From positions 22,091,209-22,155,208 of the forward strand of contig CP114482.1 in NCBI GenBank assembly GCA_027186245.1: 64,000 nucleotides of DNA, given 5' to 3'. Under the pieces are notes generated by a model, which did no database searches, had not been told where the DNA came from, and saw only the letters and a program-made list of their open reading frames with translations. The DNA comes from Coriaria nepalensis (taxonomy: Eukaryota; Streptophyta; Magnoliopsida; Cucurbitales; Coriariaceae). Each line of letters begins with the position of its first letter. The stretch's first letter is position 1. A program made the position numbers and the translations under genes. Below are positions 26,101 to 37,300 of the stretch, piece after piece.

Positions 26101-28193
26101 CTTGTAATTAATCTATTGAAGAAAACAATGCATTATTTTAGCATTACTTACTCAGGCTTTTCAATCATTAAATTGTTTGAAGGCACTTCCAACCAATTCT
26201 CTTTTTGCATTTAAAACGCAACTTTCATGCATAATTTTCAATTGATCTATTGATGGTAACTATGCATTTTTTTACACCGAAAGTCGCATTTTTGCGTATC
26301 TTTTAGTCATTAAATCTTTCTAAATCACTTCGAACGAAATTCGGCCTTTAAACATGACTTTCGTGCATAACTTGCAGTTGATCTATTGAAGGCAACAATG
26401 CATTTGTTTAGCCTTAAAGTCATGTCACTAAGTCTTTTCTAGTCATTAAATCATTCTAAATTAATTCGAACGAATTCTATTATCGCCCTTCAAACATTAT
26501 TTTCTTACATAACATGTAATTAATCTATTGAAGACAACAATGCATTATTTTAGCATTAAAAAGCATATGACTCAGTCTTTTCAATCATTAAATTGTTTGA
26601 AAGCACTTCGAACCAATTCTCTTTTTGTATTTTGAACGTGGTTTTCATGCATAACTTGCAATTGATCTATTGATGGTAACTATGCATTTTTTTACCCTTA
26701 AAGTCATATTTTTGCGTCTCTTTTAGTCATTAAATCTTTCAAAATCACTTCATAAGAAATTCGGCATTTAAACATGACTTTCGTGCATAACTTGCAGTTG
26801 ATCTACTATAGGCAACAATGCATTTCCTTAGCTTTAACGTCATGTCACTGAGTCTCTTCTAGTCATTAAATCATTCTAAATTAATTCGAACGAATTCTAT
26901 TATCGCCCTTCAAACATTATTTTCTTACATAACTTGTAATTAATCTATTGAAGACAATAATGCATTATTTTAGCATTAAAAAGTATATCCCTCTTTCTTT
27001 TCAATTATTAAATTGTTTGAAGGCACTTCGAACCAATTCTCTTTTTGCATTTAGAACGCGACTTTCATGCATAACTTGTAATTGATCTATTGATGGCAAC
27101 TATGCAGTTTTTTAGCCTTAAAGTCATATTTTTGCGTCTCTTTTTGTCAGTTAATCATTCTAAATCACTTCGGACGAAATGCGGCCTTTAAGCATGACTT
27201 TCGTGCGTAACTTGCAGTTGATCTATTGAAGGCAACAATGCATTTGTTTAGCCTTGAAGTCATGTTACTGAGTCTCTTCTAGTTATTAAATCATTCTAAA
27301 TTAATTCGAACGAATTCTATTTTCGCCCTTCAAACATTATTTTCTTACATAACTTGTAATTAATCTATTGAAAACAACAATGCATTATTTTAGCATTAAA
27401 AAGCATATGACTCAGTCTTTTCAATCATTAAATTGTTTGAAGGCACTTCGAACCAATTCTCTTTTTGTTTTTTGAACGTGGTTTTCATGCATAACTTGCA
27501 ATTCATCTATTGATGGCAACTATGCATTTTTTTACCCTTAAAGTCATATTTTAGCGTCTCCTTTTTGTCAGTAAATCATTCTAAATCACTTCGAACGAAA
27601 TTCGGCCTTTAAACATGACTTTCGTGCGTAACTTGCAGTTGATCTATTGAAGGCAACAATGCATTTGTTTAGCCTTGAAGTCATGTCACTGAGTCTCTTC
27701 TAGTCATTAAATCATTCTAAATTAATTCGAACGAATTCTATTATCGCCCTTCAAACATTATTTTCTTACATAACATGTAATTAATCTATTGAAGACAACA
27801 ATGCATTATTTTAGCTTTAAAAAGCATATGACTCAGTCTTTTCAATCATTATATTGTTGGAAGGCACTTCGAACCAATTCTCTTTTTGTATTTTCAACCT
27901 GGCTTTCATGCATAACTTGCAATTGATCTATTGATGGACACTATGCATTTTGTTACCCTTAAAGTCATATTTTTGCGTCACTTTTTGTCAGTAAATCATT
28001 CTAAATCACTTCGTATGAAATTCGGCATTTAAACATGACTTTCGTGCATAACTTGCAGTTGATTTATTATAGGCAACAATGCATTTGTTTAGCCTTGAAG
28101 TCATGTTACTGAGTCTCTTCTAGTTATTAAATCATTCTAAATTAATTCGAACGAATTCTATTTTCGCCCTTCAAACATTATTTTCTTACATAA
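26101..28193 (+). repeat. 2.09-kb HOR, copy 2, with replaced tract at about 27,240-27,560
   Basis: The unit follows copy 1 at offset 2091-2093. From about 27,240 to 27,560 it loses the unit's own sequence and instead resembles 30,181-30,490, including TTTTAGCGTCTCC. The unit length is unchanged on both sides of this tract. Confidence 0.83.
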
Positions 28194-30288
28194 CTTGTAA
28201 TTAATCTATTGAAGAAAACAATGCATTATTTTATCATTACTTACTCAGGCTTTTCAATCATTAAATTGTTTGAAGGCACTTCCAACCAATTCTCTTTTTG
28301 CATTTAAAACGCAACTTTCATGCATAATTTTCAATTGATCTATTGATGGTAACTATGCATTTTTTTACACCGAAAGTCGCATTTTTGCGTATCTTTTAGT
28401 CATTAAATCTTTCTAAATCACTTCGAACGAAATTCGGCCTCTAAACATGACTTTCGTGCATAACTTGCAGTTGATCTATTGAAGGCAACAATGCATTTGT
28501 TTAGCCTTAAAGTCATGTCACTAAGTCTTTTCTAGTCATTAAATCATTCTAAATTAATTCGAATGAATTCTATTTTCGCCCTTCAAACATTATTTTCTTA
28601 CATAACTTGTAATTAATCTATTGAAGACAACAATGCATTATTTTAGCATTAAAAAGCATATGACTCAGTCTTTTCAATCATTAAATTGTTTGAAAGCACT
28701 TCGAACCAATTCTCTTTTTGTATTTTGAACGTGGTTTTCATGCATAACTTGCAATTGATCTATTGATGGTAACTATGCATTTTTTTACCCTTAAAGTCAT
28801 ATTTTTGCCTCTCTTTTAGTCATTAAATCTTTCAAAATCACTTCATAAGAAATTCGGCATTTAAACACTTTCGTGCATAACTTGCAGTTGATCTACTATA
28901 GGCAACAATGCATTTCTTTAGCTTTAACGTCATGTCACTGAGTCTCTTCTAGTCATTAAATCATTCTAAATTAATTCGAACGAATTCTATTATCGCCTTT
29001 CAAACATTATTTTCTTACATAACTTGTAATTAATCTATTGAAGACAACAATGCATTATTTTAGCATTAAAAAGTATATCCCACTTTCTTTTCAATTATTA
29101 AATTGTTTGAAGGCACTTCGAACCAATTCTCTTTTTGCATTTAGAACGCGACTTTCATGCATAACTTGTAATTGATCTATTGATGGCAACTATGCAGTTT
29201 TTTAGCCTTAAAGTCATATTTTTGCGTCTCTTTTTGTCAGTTAATCATTCTAAATCACTTCGGACGAAATGCGGCCTTTAAGCATGACTTTCGTGCGTAA
29301 CTTGCAGTTGATCTATTGAAGGCAACAATGCATTTGTTTAGCCTTAAAGTCATGTCATTGAGTCTCTTCTAGTCATTTAATCATTCTAAATTAATTTGAA
29401 CGAATTCTATTTTTGCCCTTCAAACATTATTTTCTTACATAACTTGTAATTAATCTATTGAAGACAACAATGCATTATTCTAGCGTTAAAAAGCATATGA
29501 CTCAGTCTTTTCAATCATTAAATTGTTTGAAGGCACTTCGAACCAATTCTCTTTCTGCATTTAAAACGCGACTTTCATGCATAACTTGCAATTGATCTAT
29601 TGATGGCAACTATGCACTTTTTAGCCTTAAAATCATATTTTTGCATCTCTTTTTGTCAGTAAATCATTCTAAATCACTTCGAACGAAATTCGGCCTTTAA
29701 ACATGACTTTCGTGCGTAACTTGCAGTTGATCTATTGAAGGCAACAATGCATTTGTTTAGCCTTGAAGTCATGTCACTGAGTCTCTTCTAGTCATTAAAT
29801 CATTCTAAATTAATTCGAACGAATTCTATTATCGCCCTTCAAACATTATTTTCTTACATAACATGTAATTAATCTATTGAAGACAACAATGCATTATTTT
29901 AGCTTTAAAAAGCATATGACTCAGTCTTTTCAATCATTATATTGTTGGAAGGCACTTCGAACCAATTCTCTTTTTGTATTTTCAACCTGGCTTTCATGCA
30001 TAACTTGCAATTGATCTATTGATGGACACTATGCATTTTGTTACCCTTAAAGTCATATTTTTGCGTCACTTTTTGTCAGTAAATCATTCTAAATCACTTC
30101 GTATGAAATTCGGCATTTAAACATGACTTTCGTGCATAACTTGCAGTTGATTTATTATAGGCAACAATGCATTTGTTTAGCCTTGAAGTCATGTTACTGA
30201 GTCTCTTCTAGTTATTAAATCATTCTAAATTAATTCGAACGAATTCTATTTTCGCCCTTCAAACATTATTTTCTTACATAACTTGTAA
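28194..30288 (+). repeat. 2.09-kb HOR, copy 3
   Basis: The unit matches copy 1 through TATTCTAGCGTTAAA and the B form TTACCCTTAAAG near 30,041. It has a private 3-bp loss (AAACACTTTCG for AAACATGACTTTCG near 28,865) and a changed base in the short A (28,234). The match ends near 30,288, where the next A is of normal length. Confidence 0.85.
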
Positions 30289-33200
30289 TTAATGTATTGA
30301 AAACAACAATGCATTATTTTAGCATTAAAAAGCATATGACTCAGTCTTTTCAATCATTAAATTGTTTGAAGGCACTTCGAACCAATTCTCTTTTTGTATT
30401 TTGAACGTGGTTTTCATGCATAGCTTGCAATTGATCTATTGATGGCAACTATGCATTTTTTTACCCTTAAAGTCATATTTTAGCGTCTCCTTTAGTCATT
30501 AAATCTTTCTAAATCACTTCGTATGAAATTCGGCATTTAAACATGACTTTCGTGCATAACTTGCAGTTGATCTACTATAGGCAACAATGCATTTCTTTAG
30601 CCTTAGAGTCATGTCACTGAGTCACTTCTAGTCATTAAATCATTCTAAATTAATTCGAACGAATTCTATTATCGCCCTTCAAACATTATTTTCTTACATA
30701 ACTTGTAATTAATCTATTAAAGACAACAATGCATTATTTTAGCATTAAAAAGTATATCCCTCAGTCTTTTCAATTATTAAATTGTTTGAAGGCACTTCGA
30801 ACCAATTCTCTTTGTGCCTTTAGAACGCGACTTTCATGCATAACTTGTAATTGATCTATTGATGGCAACTATGCATTTTTTTAGCCTTAAAGTCATATTT
30901 TTGCGTCTCTTTTTGTCAGTAAATCATTCTAAATCACTTCGAACGAAATGCGGCCTTTAAACATGACTTTCGTGCGTAACTTGCATATGATCTATTGAAG
31001 GCAACAATGCATTTTTTTAGCCTTACAGTCATGTCACTGAGTCTCTTCTAGTCATTAAATCATTCTAAATGAATTCGAACGAATTCTATTTGCGCCCTTC
31101 AAACATTATTTTCTTACATAACTTGTAATTAATCTATTCAAGAAAACAATGCATTATTTTCGCATTAAAAAGCATATCACTCAGTCTTTTCAATCATTAA
31201 ATTGTTTGAAGGCACTTCAAACCAATTCTCTTTTTGCATTTAAAACGCAACTTTCATGCATAATTTGCAATTGATCTATTGACGGCAACTATGTATTTTT
31301 TTACCCTCAAAGTCATAATTTTGCGCCTCTTTTAGTCATTAAATCTTTCTAAATCACTTCGTATGAAATTCGGCATTTAAACATGACTTTCGTGCATAAC
31401 TTGCAGTTGATCTACTATAGGCAACAATGCATTTGTTTATCCTTAAAGTCATGTCACTAAGTCTCTTCTAGTCATTAAATCATTCTAAATTAATTCGAAC
31501 GAATTCTATTTTCGCCCTTCAAACATTATTTTCTTACATAACTTGTAATTAATCTATCGAAAACAACAATGCATTATTTTAGCATTAAAAAGCATATCAC
31601 TCAGTCTTTTCAATCATTAAATTGTTTGAAGGCACTTCGAACCAATTCTCTTTTTGCATTTAAAACGCGAGTTTCATGCATAACTTGCAATTGATCTATT
31701 GATGGCAACTATGCATTTTCGTACCCTTAAAGTCATATTTTTGCGTCTCTTCTAGTCAGTAAATCATTCTAAATTACTTCGAACCAAATTCGGCCTTTAA
31801 ACATCACTTTCGTGCATAACTTGCAGTTGATCTATAATAGGGAACAATGCATTTTTTTTGCCTTAAAGTAATGTCACTGAGTCTGTTCTAGTCATTAAAT
31901 CATTCTAAATTAATTCGAACGAATTCTATTTGCGCCCTTCAAACATTATTTTCTTACATAACTTGTAATTAATCTATTGAAGACAACAATGCATTATTTT
32001 CGCATTAAAAAGCATATCACTCAGTCTTTTCAATCATTAAGTTGATTGAAGGCACTTCGAACCAATTCTCTTTTTGCATTTAAAACGCAACTTTCATGCA
32101 TAACTTGCGATTGATCTATTGATGGCAACTACGCATTTTTTTAATCCGTAAAGTCATATTTTGGCGTCTCTTTTAGTCATTAAATCTTTCTAAATCACTT
32201 CGAACGAAATTCGGCCTTTAAACATGATTTTCGTGCAGAACTTGCAGTTGATCTATTGAAGGCAACAATTCATTTGTTTAGCCTTGAAGTCATGTCACTG
32301 AGTCTCTTCTAGGTATTAAATCATTCTAAATTAATTCGAACGAATTCTATTATCGCCCTTCAAACATTATTTTCTTACATAACATGTAATTAATCTATTG
32401 AAGACAACAACGCATTATTTTAGCACTAAAAAGCATATGACTCAGTCTTTTCAATCATTAAATTGTTGGAAGGCACTTCGAACCAATTCTCTTTTTGTAT
32501 TTTGAACGTGGTTTTCATGCATAACTTGCAATTGATCTATTGATGGCAACTATGCATTTTTTTACCCTTAAAGTCATATTTTTGCGTCTCTTTTAGTCAT
32601 TAAATCTTTCTAAATCACTTCGTATGAAATTCGGCATTTAAATATGACTTTCGTGCATAACTTGCAGTTGATCTACTATAGGCAACAATGCATTTGTTTA
32701 TCCTTAAAGTCATGTCATTGAGTCTCTTCTAGTCATTAAATCATTCTAAATTTATTCGAACGAATTCTATTTTCGCCCTTCAAACATTATTTTCTTACAT
32801 AACTTGTAATTAATCTATTGAAAACAACAATGCATTATTTTAGCATTAAAAAGCATATCACTCAGTCTTTTCAATCATTAAATTGTTTGAAGGCACTTCG
32901 AACCAATTCTCTTTTTGCATTTACAACGCGACTTTCATGCATAACTTGCAATTGATCTATTGATGGCAACTATGCATTTTTGTACCCTTAAAGTCATATT
33001 TTTGCGTCTCTTCTAGTCAGTAAATCATTCTAAATCACTTCAAACCAAATTCGGCCTTTAAACATCACTTTCGTGCATAACTTGCAGTTGATCTATAATA
33101 GGGAACAATGCATTGTTTTTGCCTTAAAGTAATGTCACTGAGTCTCTTCTAGTCATTAAATCATTCTAAATTAATTCGAACGAATTCTATTTGCGCCCTT

Positions 33201-34069
33201 CAAACATTATTTTCTTACATAACTTGTAATTAATCTATTGAAGACAACAATGCATTATTTTCGCATTAAAAAGCATATCACTCAGTCTTTTCAATCATTA
33301 AATTGTTTGAAGGCACTTCGAACCAATTCTCTTTTTGCATTTAAAACGCAACTTTCATGCATAATTTGCAATTGATCTATTGATGGCAACTATGCATTTT
33401 TTAATCCGTAAAGTCATATTTTGGCGTCTCTTTTAGTCATTAAATCTTTCTAAATCACTTCGAACGAAATTCGGCCTTTAAACATGATTTTCGTGCGGAA
33501 CTTGCAGTTGATCTATTGAAGGCAACAATGCATTTGTTTAGCCTTGAAGTCATGTCACTGAGTCTCTTCTAGGTATTAAATCATTCTAAATTAATTCGAA
33601 CGAATTCTATTATCGCCCTTCAAACATTATTTTCTTACGTAACATGTAATTAATCTACTGAAGACAACAATGCATTATTTTAGCATTAAAAAGCATATCA
33701 CTCAGTCTTTTCAATCACTAAATTGTTGGAAGGAACTTCGAACCAATTCTCTTTTTGTATTTAGAACGCGACTTTCATCCCTAACTTGCAATTGATCTAT
33801 TGATGGCAACTATGCATTTTTTTAGCCTTAAAGTCATATTTTTGCATCTCTTCTAGTCAGTAAATCATTCTAAATCACTTCGAACCAAATTCGGCCTTTA
33901 AACATCACTTTCGTGCATAACTTGCAGTTGATCTATAATAGGGAACAATGCATTTTTTTTGCCTTAAAGTAATGTCACTGAGTCTCTTCTAGTCATTAAA
34001 TCATTCTAAATTAATTCGAACGAATTCTATTTGTGCCCTTCGAACATTATTTTCTTACATAACTTGTAA

Positions 34070-34211
34070 TTAATCTATTGAAAACAACAATGCATTATTT
34101 TAGCATTAAAAAGCATATCACTCAGTCTTTTCAATCATTAAATTGTTTGAAGGCACTTCGAACCAATTCTCTTTTTGCATTTAAAACGCGACTTTCATGC
34201 ATAACTTGCAA
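34070..34211 (+). repeat. Subtype A monomer, exemplar (142 bp)
   Basis: This is a clean example of the first subunit of the trimer. It opens TTAATCTATTGAARACAACA, continues with ATGCATTATTTTAGCRTT, and carries the box CACTTCGAACCAATTC at 34154-34169. It ends with TTTCATGCATAACTTGCAA, so A has a second ATGCAT at its 3' end that B and C lack or vary. Diagnostic features against B and C are the AAAAAGCATAT tract after the first 40 bases and the run CTCTTTTTG after the box. A hand count on an A consensus gives 43 G or C in 142 bases. Sub-variants include an 8-bp deletion form (22.8-28.3 kb) and forms with either CATTTAAAACGCGAC or TATTTTGAACGTGGC after the box. Confidence 0.93.
34154..34169 (+). 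other. Conserved central box in A (TTCGAAC-centred)
   Basis: CACTTCGAACCAATTC is nearly invariant in A monomers across the window. The equivalent in C is TTAATTCGAACGAATTC (for example 34,431-34,447), and in B a more variable form. The shared core is TTCGAACSAA with a self-complementary TTCGAA. Conservation against a more variable background suggests, but does not prove, a protein-binding site. Confidence 0.6.
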
Positions 34212-34237
34212 TTGATCTATTGATGGCAACTATGCAT
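34197..34237 (+). other. Imperfect hairpin dyad at the A/B boundary
   Basis: ATGCATAACTTGC at the end of A is mirrored by GCAACTATGCAT at the start of B. Pairs are ATGCATA with TATGCAT and TTGC with GCAA, separated by a small AC/C mismatch, with a loop of 16 bases. The dyad recurs at most A/B junctions, and is weaker at B/C (TGCGTAACTTGC with GCAACAATGCA). Confidence 0.65.
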
Positions 34238-34347
34238 TTTTGTACCCCTAAAGTCATATTTTTGCGTCTCTTCTAGTCAGTAAATCATTCTAAATCACTT
34301 CAAACCAAATTCGGCCGTTAAACATCACTTTCGTGCATAACTTGCAG
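34212..34347 (+). repeat. Subtype B monomer, exemplar (136 bp)
   Basis: This is the second subunit. It opens TTGATCTATTGATGGCAACT, then ATGCAT and a run of six to eight T, and contains CATATTTTTGCGTCTCTT. It is about 6 bp shorter than A and C, the missing bases lying just after the central box (AAATTCGGCCTTTAAAC in B against GAATTCTATT plus CGCCCTTCAAAC in C). Its T run differs by one base between blocks, which gives a 419-bp trimer in the left part of the window and 420 bp on the right. B is the most variable subtype at the central box (forms TTCGAACGAAATTCGG, TTCGTATGAAATTCGG, TTCGGACGAAATGCGG, TTCGAACCAAATTCGG), and these haplotypes are the best markers for tracing HOR units. Confidence 0.93.
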
Positions 34348-37300
34348 TTGATCTATAATAGGGAACAATGCATTTTTTTTGCCTTAAAGTAATGTCACTG
34401 AGTCTCTTCTAGTCATTAAATCATTCTAAATTAATTCGAACGAATTCTATTTGCGCCCTTCAAACATTATTTTCTTACATAACTTGTAATTAATCTATTG
34501 AAGACAACAATGCATTATTTTAGCATTAAAAAGCACATCACTTAGTCTTTCCAATCATTAAATTGTTGGAAGGCACTTCGAACCAATTCTCTTTTTGTAT
34601 TTTGAACCTGGCTTTCATGCATAACTTGCAATTGATCTATTGATGGCAACTATGCATTTTTTTACCCTTAAAGTCATATTTTTGCGTCTCTTTTTGTCAG
34701 TAAATCTTTCTAAATCACTTCGGACGAAATGCGGCCTTTAAACATGACTTTTGTGCATAACTTGCAGTTGATCTATTGAAGGCAACAATGCATTTGTTTA
34801 GACTTAAAGTCATGTCACTGAGTCTCTTCTAGTCATTAAATCATTCTAAATTAATTCGAACGAATTCAATTTGTGCCCTTCAAACATTAATTTCTTACAT
34901 AACTTGTAATTAATCTATTGAAGAAAACAATGCATTATATTCGCAATAAAAAGCATATCACTCAGTCTTTTCAATCATTAAATTTTTTGAAGGCACTTCG
35001 AACCAATTCTCTTTTTGCATTTAAAACGCAACTTTCATGCATAATTTGAAATTGATCTATTGATGGCAACTATGCATTTTTTTAATCCTTAAAGTCATAT
35101 TAATGCGTCTCTTTTAGTCATTAAATCTCTCTGAATCACTTCGAACGAAATTCGGCCTTTAAACATGATTTTTGTGCGGAACTTGCAGTTGATTAATTGA
35201 AGGCAACAATGCATTTGTTTAGCCTTCAAGTCATGTCACTGAGTCTCTTCTAGTCATGAAATCATTCTAAATTAATTCGAACGAATTCTATTTTCGCCCT
35301 CCAAACATTATTTTCTTACGTAACTTGTAATTAATCTATTGAAGAAAACAATGCATTATTTTAGCATTAAAAAGCATATCACTCAGTCTTTTCAATCATT
35401 AAATTGTTTGAAGGCACTTCGAACCAATTCTCTTTTTGTATTTAGAACGCGACTTTCATCCATAACTTGCAATTGATCTATTGATTCAAACTATTAATTT
35501 TTTTAGGCTTAAAGTCATATTTTTGCGTCTCTTCTAGTCAGTAAATCATACGAAATCACATCGAACGAAATTCGGCCTTTAAACATGACTTTCGTGCATA
35601 ACTTAAAGTTGATCTATTATAGGAAACAATGTATTTGTTTAGCCTTAAAGTCATGTCATTGAGTCTCTTCTAGTCATTAAATCATTCTAAATTAATTCGA
35701 ACGAATTCTATTTGCGCCCTTCAAACATTAATTTCTTACATAACTTGTAACTAATCTATTGTAGAAAACAATGCATTATTTTCGCATTAAAAAGCATATC
35801 ACTCAGTCTTTTCAATCATTAAATTTTTTGAAGGCACTTCGAACTAATTCTCTTTTTGCATTTAAAACGCAACTTTCATGCATAATTTGCAATTGATCTA
35901 TTGATGGCAACTATGCATTTTTTTAATCCTTAAAGTCATATTTTTGCGTCTCTTTTAGTCATTAAATCTTTCTAAATCACTTCGAACGACATTCGGCCTT
36001 TAAACATGACTTTCGTGCGTAACTTGCAGTTGATCTATTGAAGGCAACAATGCATTTGTTTAGCCTTGAAGTCATGTCACTGAGTCTCTTCTAGTCATTA
36101 AATCATTCTAAATTAATTCGAACGAATTCTTTTTTCGCCCTTCAAACATTATATTCTTACATAACTTGTAATTAATCTATTGAAGACAACAATGCATTAT
36201 TTTAGCATTAAAAAGCATATCACTCAGTCTTTTCAATCATTAAATTGTTTGAAGGCACTTCGAACCAATTCTCTTTTTGTATTTTGAACGCCACTTTCAT
36301 GCATTACTTTGAATTGATCTATTGATGGAAACTATGCATTTTTTTAGACTTCAAGTCATATTTTTGCATCTCTTCTAGTCAGTAATTCATTCTAAATCAC
36401 TTCGAACCAAATTCGGCCTTTAAACATGACTTTCGTGCATAACTTGCAGTTGATCTATTATAGGCAACAATGCATTTGTTTAGCCATAAAGTCATGTCAC
36501 TGAGTCTCTTCTAATCATTAAATCATTCTAAATTAATTCGAACGAATTCTATTTTCGCCCTTCAAACATTATTTTCTTACATAACTTGTAATTAATCTAT
36601 TGAAGACAACAATGCATTATTTTAGCATTAAAAAGCATATCACTCAGACTTTTCAATCGTTAAATTGTTTGAAGGCACTTCGAACCAATTCTCTTTTTGT
36701 ATTTAGAACGCGACTTTCATGCATAACTTGCAATTGATCTATTGATGGCAACTATGCATTTTTTTTGCCTTAAAGGCATATTTTTGCGTCTCTTCTAGTC
36801 AGTAAATCATTCTAAATCACTTCGAACCAAATTCGGCCTTTAAACATGACTTTCGTGCATAACTTGCAGTTGATCTATTATAGGAAACAATGCATTTGTT
36901 TAGCCTTAAAGTCATGTCACTGAGTCTCTTCTAGTCATTAAATCATTCTAAATTAGTTCGAACAAATTCTATTTGCGCCCTTCAAACATTAATTTCTTAC
37001 ATAACTTGTAATTAATCTATTGTAGAAAACAATGCATTATTTTCGCATGAAAAAGCATATCACTCAGTCTTTTCAATCATTAAATTGTTTGAATGCACTT
37101 CGAACCAATTCTCTTTTTGTATTTTGAACGTGGCTTTCATGCATAACTTGCAATTGATCTATTGATGGCAAGTATGCATTTTTTTTGCCTGAAAGGCATA
37201 TTTTTGCGTCTCTTTTAGTCAGTAAATCATTCTGAATCACTTGGTATGAAATTCGGCATTTAAACATGACTTTCGTGCATAACTTGCAGTTGATCTATTA

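Larger units (their letters stand above)
30289..34269 (+). repeat. Diverged trimers with a 1260-bp tandem duplication
   Basis: Within this block, 31,300-32,400 matches 32,560-33,650 at offset 1260. Shared markers are the TTAATCCGTAAAG form of B (32,141 and 33,401), CTATAATAGGGAACAATG in C and TAGGTATTAAATC. The last two trimers (33,840-34,260) show the AATAGGGAAC C form at 420-bp spacing. The segment from 30,071 onward has an older, collinear relative at 53,603 onward. No gene is visible. Confidence 0.82.

Noticed and set aside
34154..34169. Full CENP-B box
   Set aside because: The TTCGNNNNA half matches but the CGGG half is absent in A and C and displaced in B, so only a partial resemblance is reported.
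37073..37267. Minus-strand 64-codon open frame
   Set aside because: It lies wholly inside satellite sequence and is open only because of one base change; the near-identical copy in the second F unit is closed.
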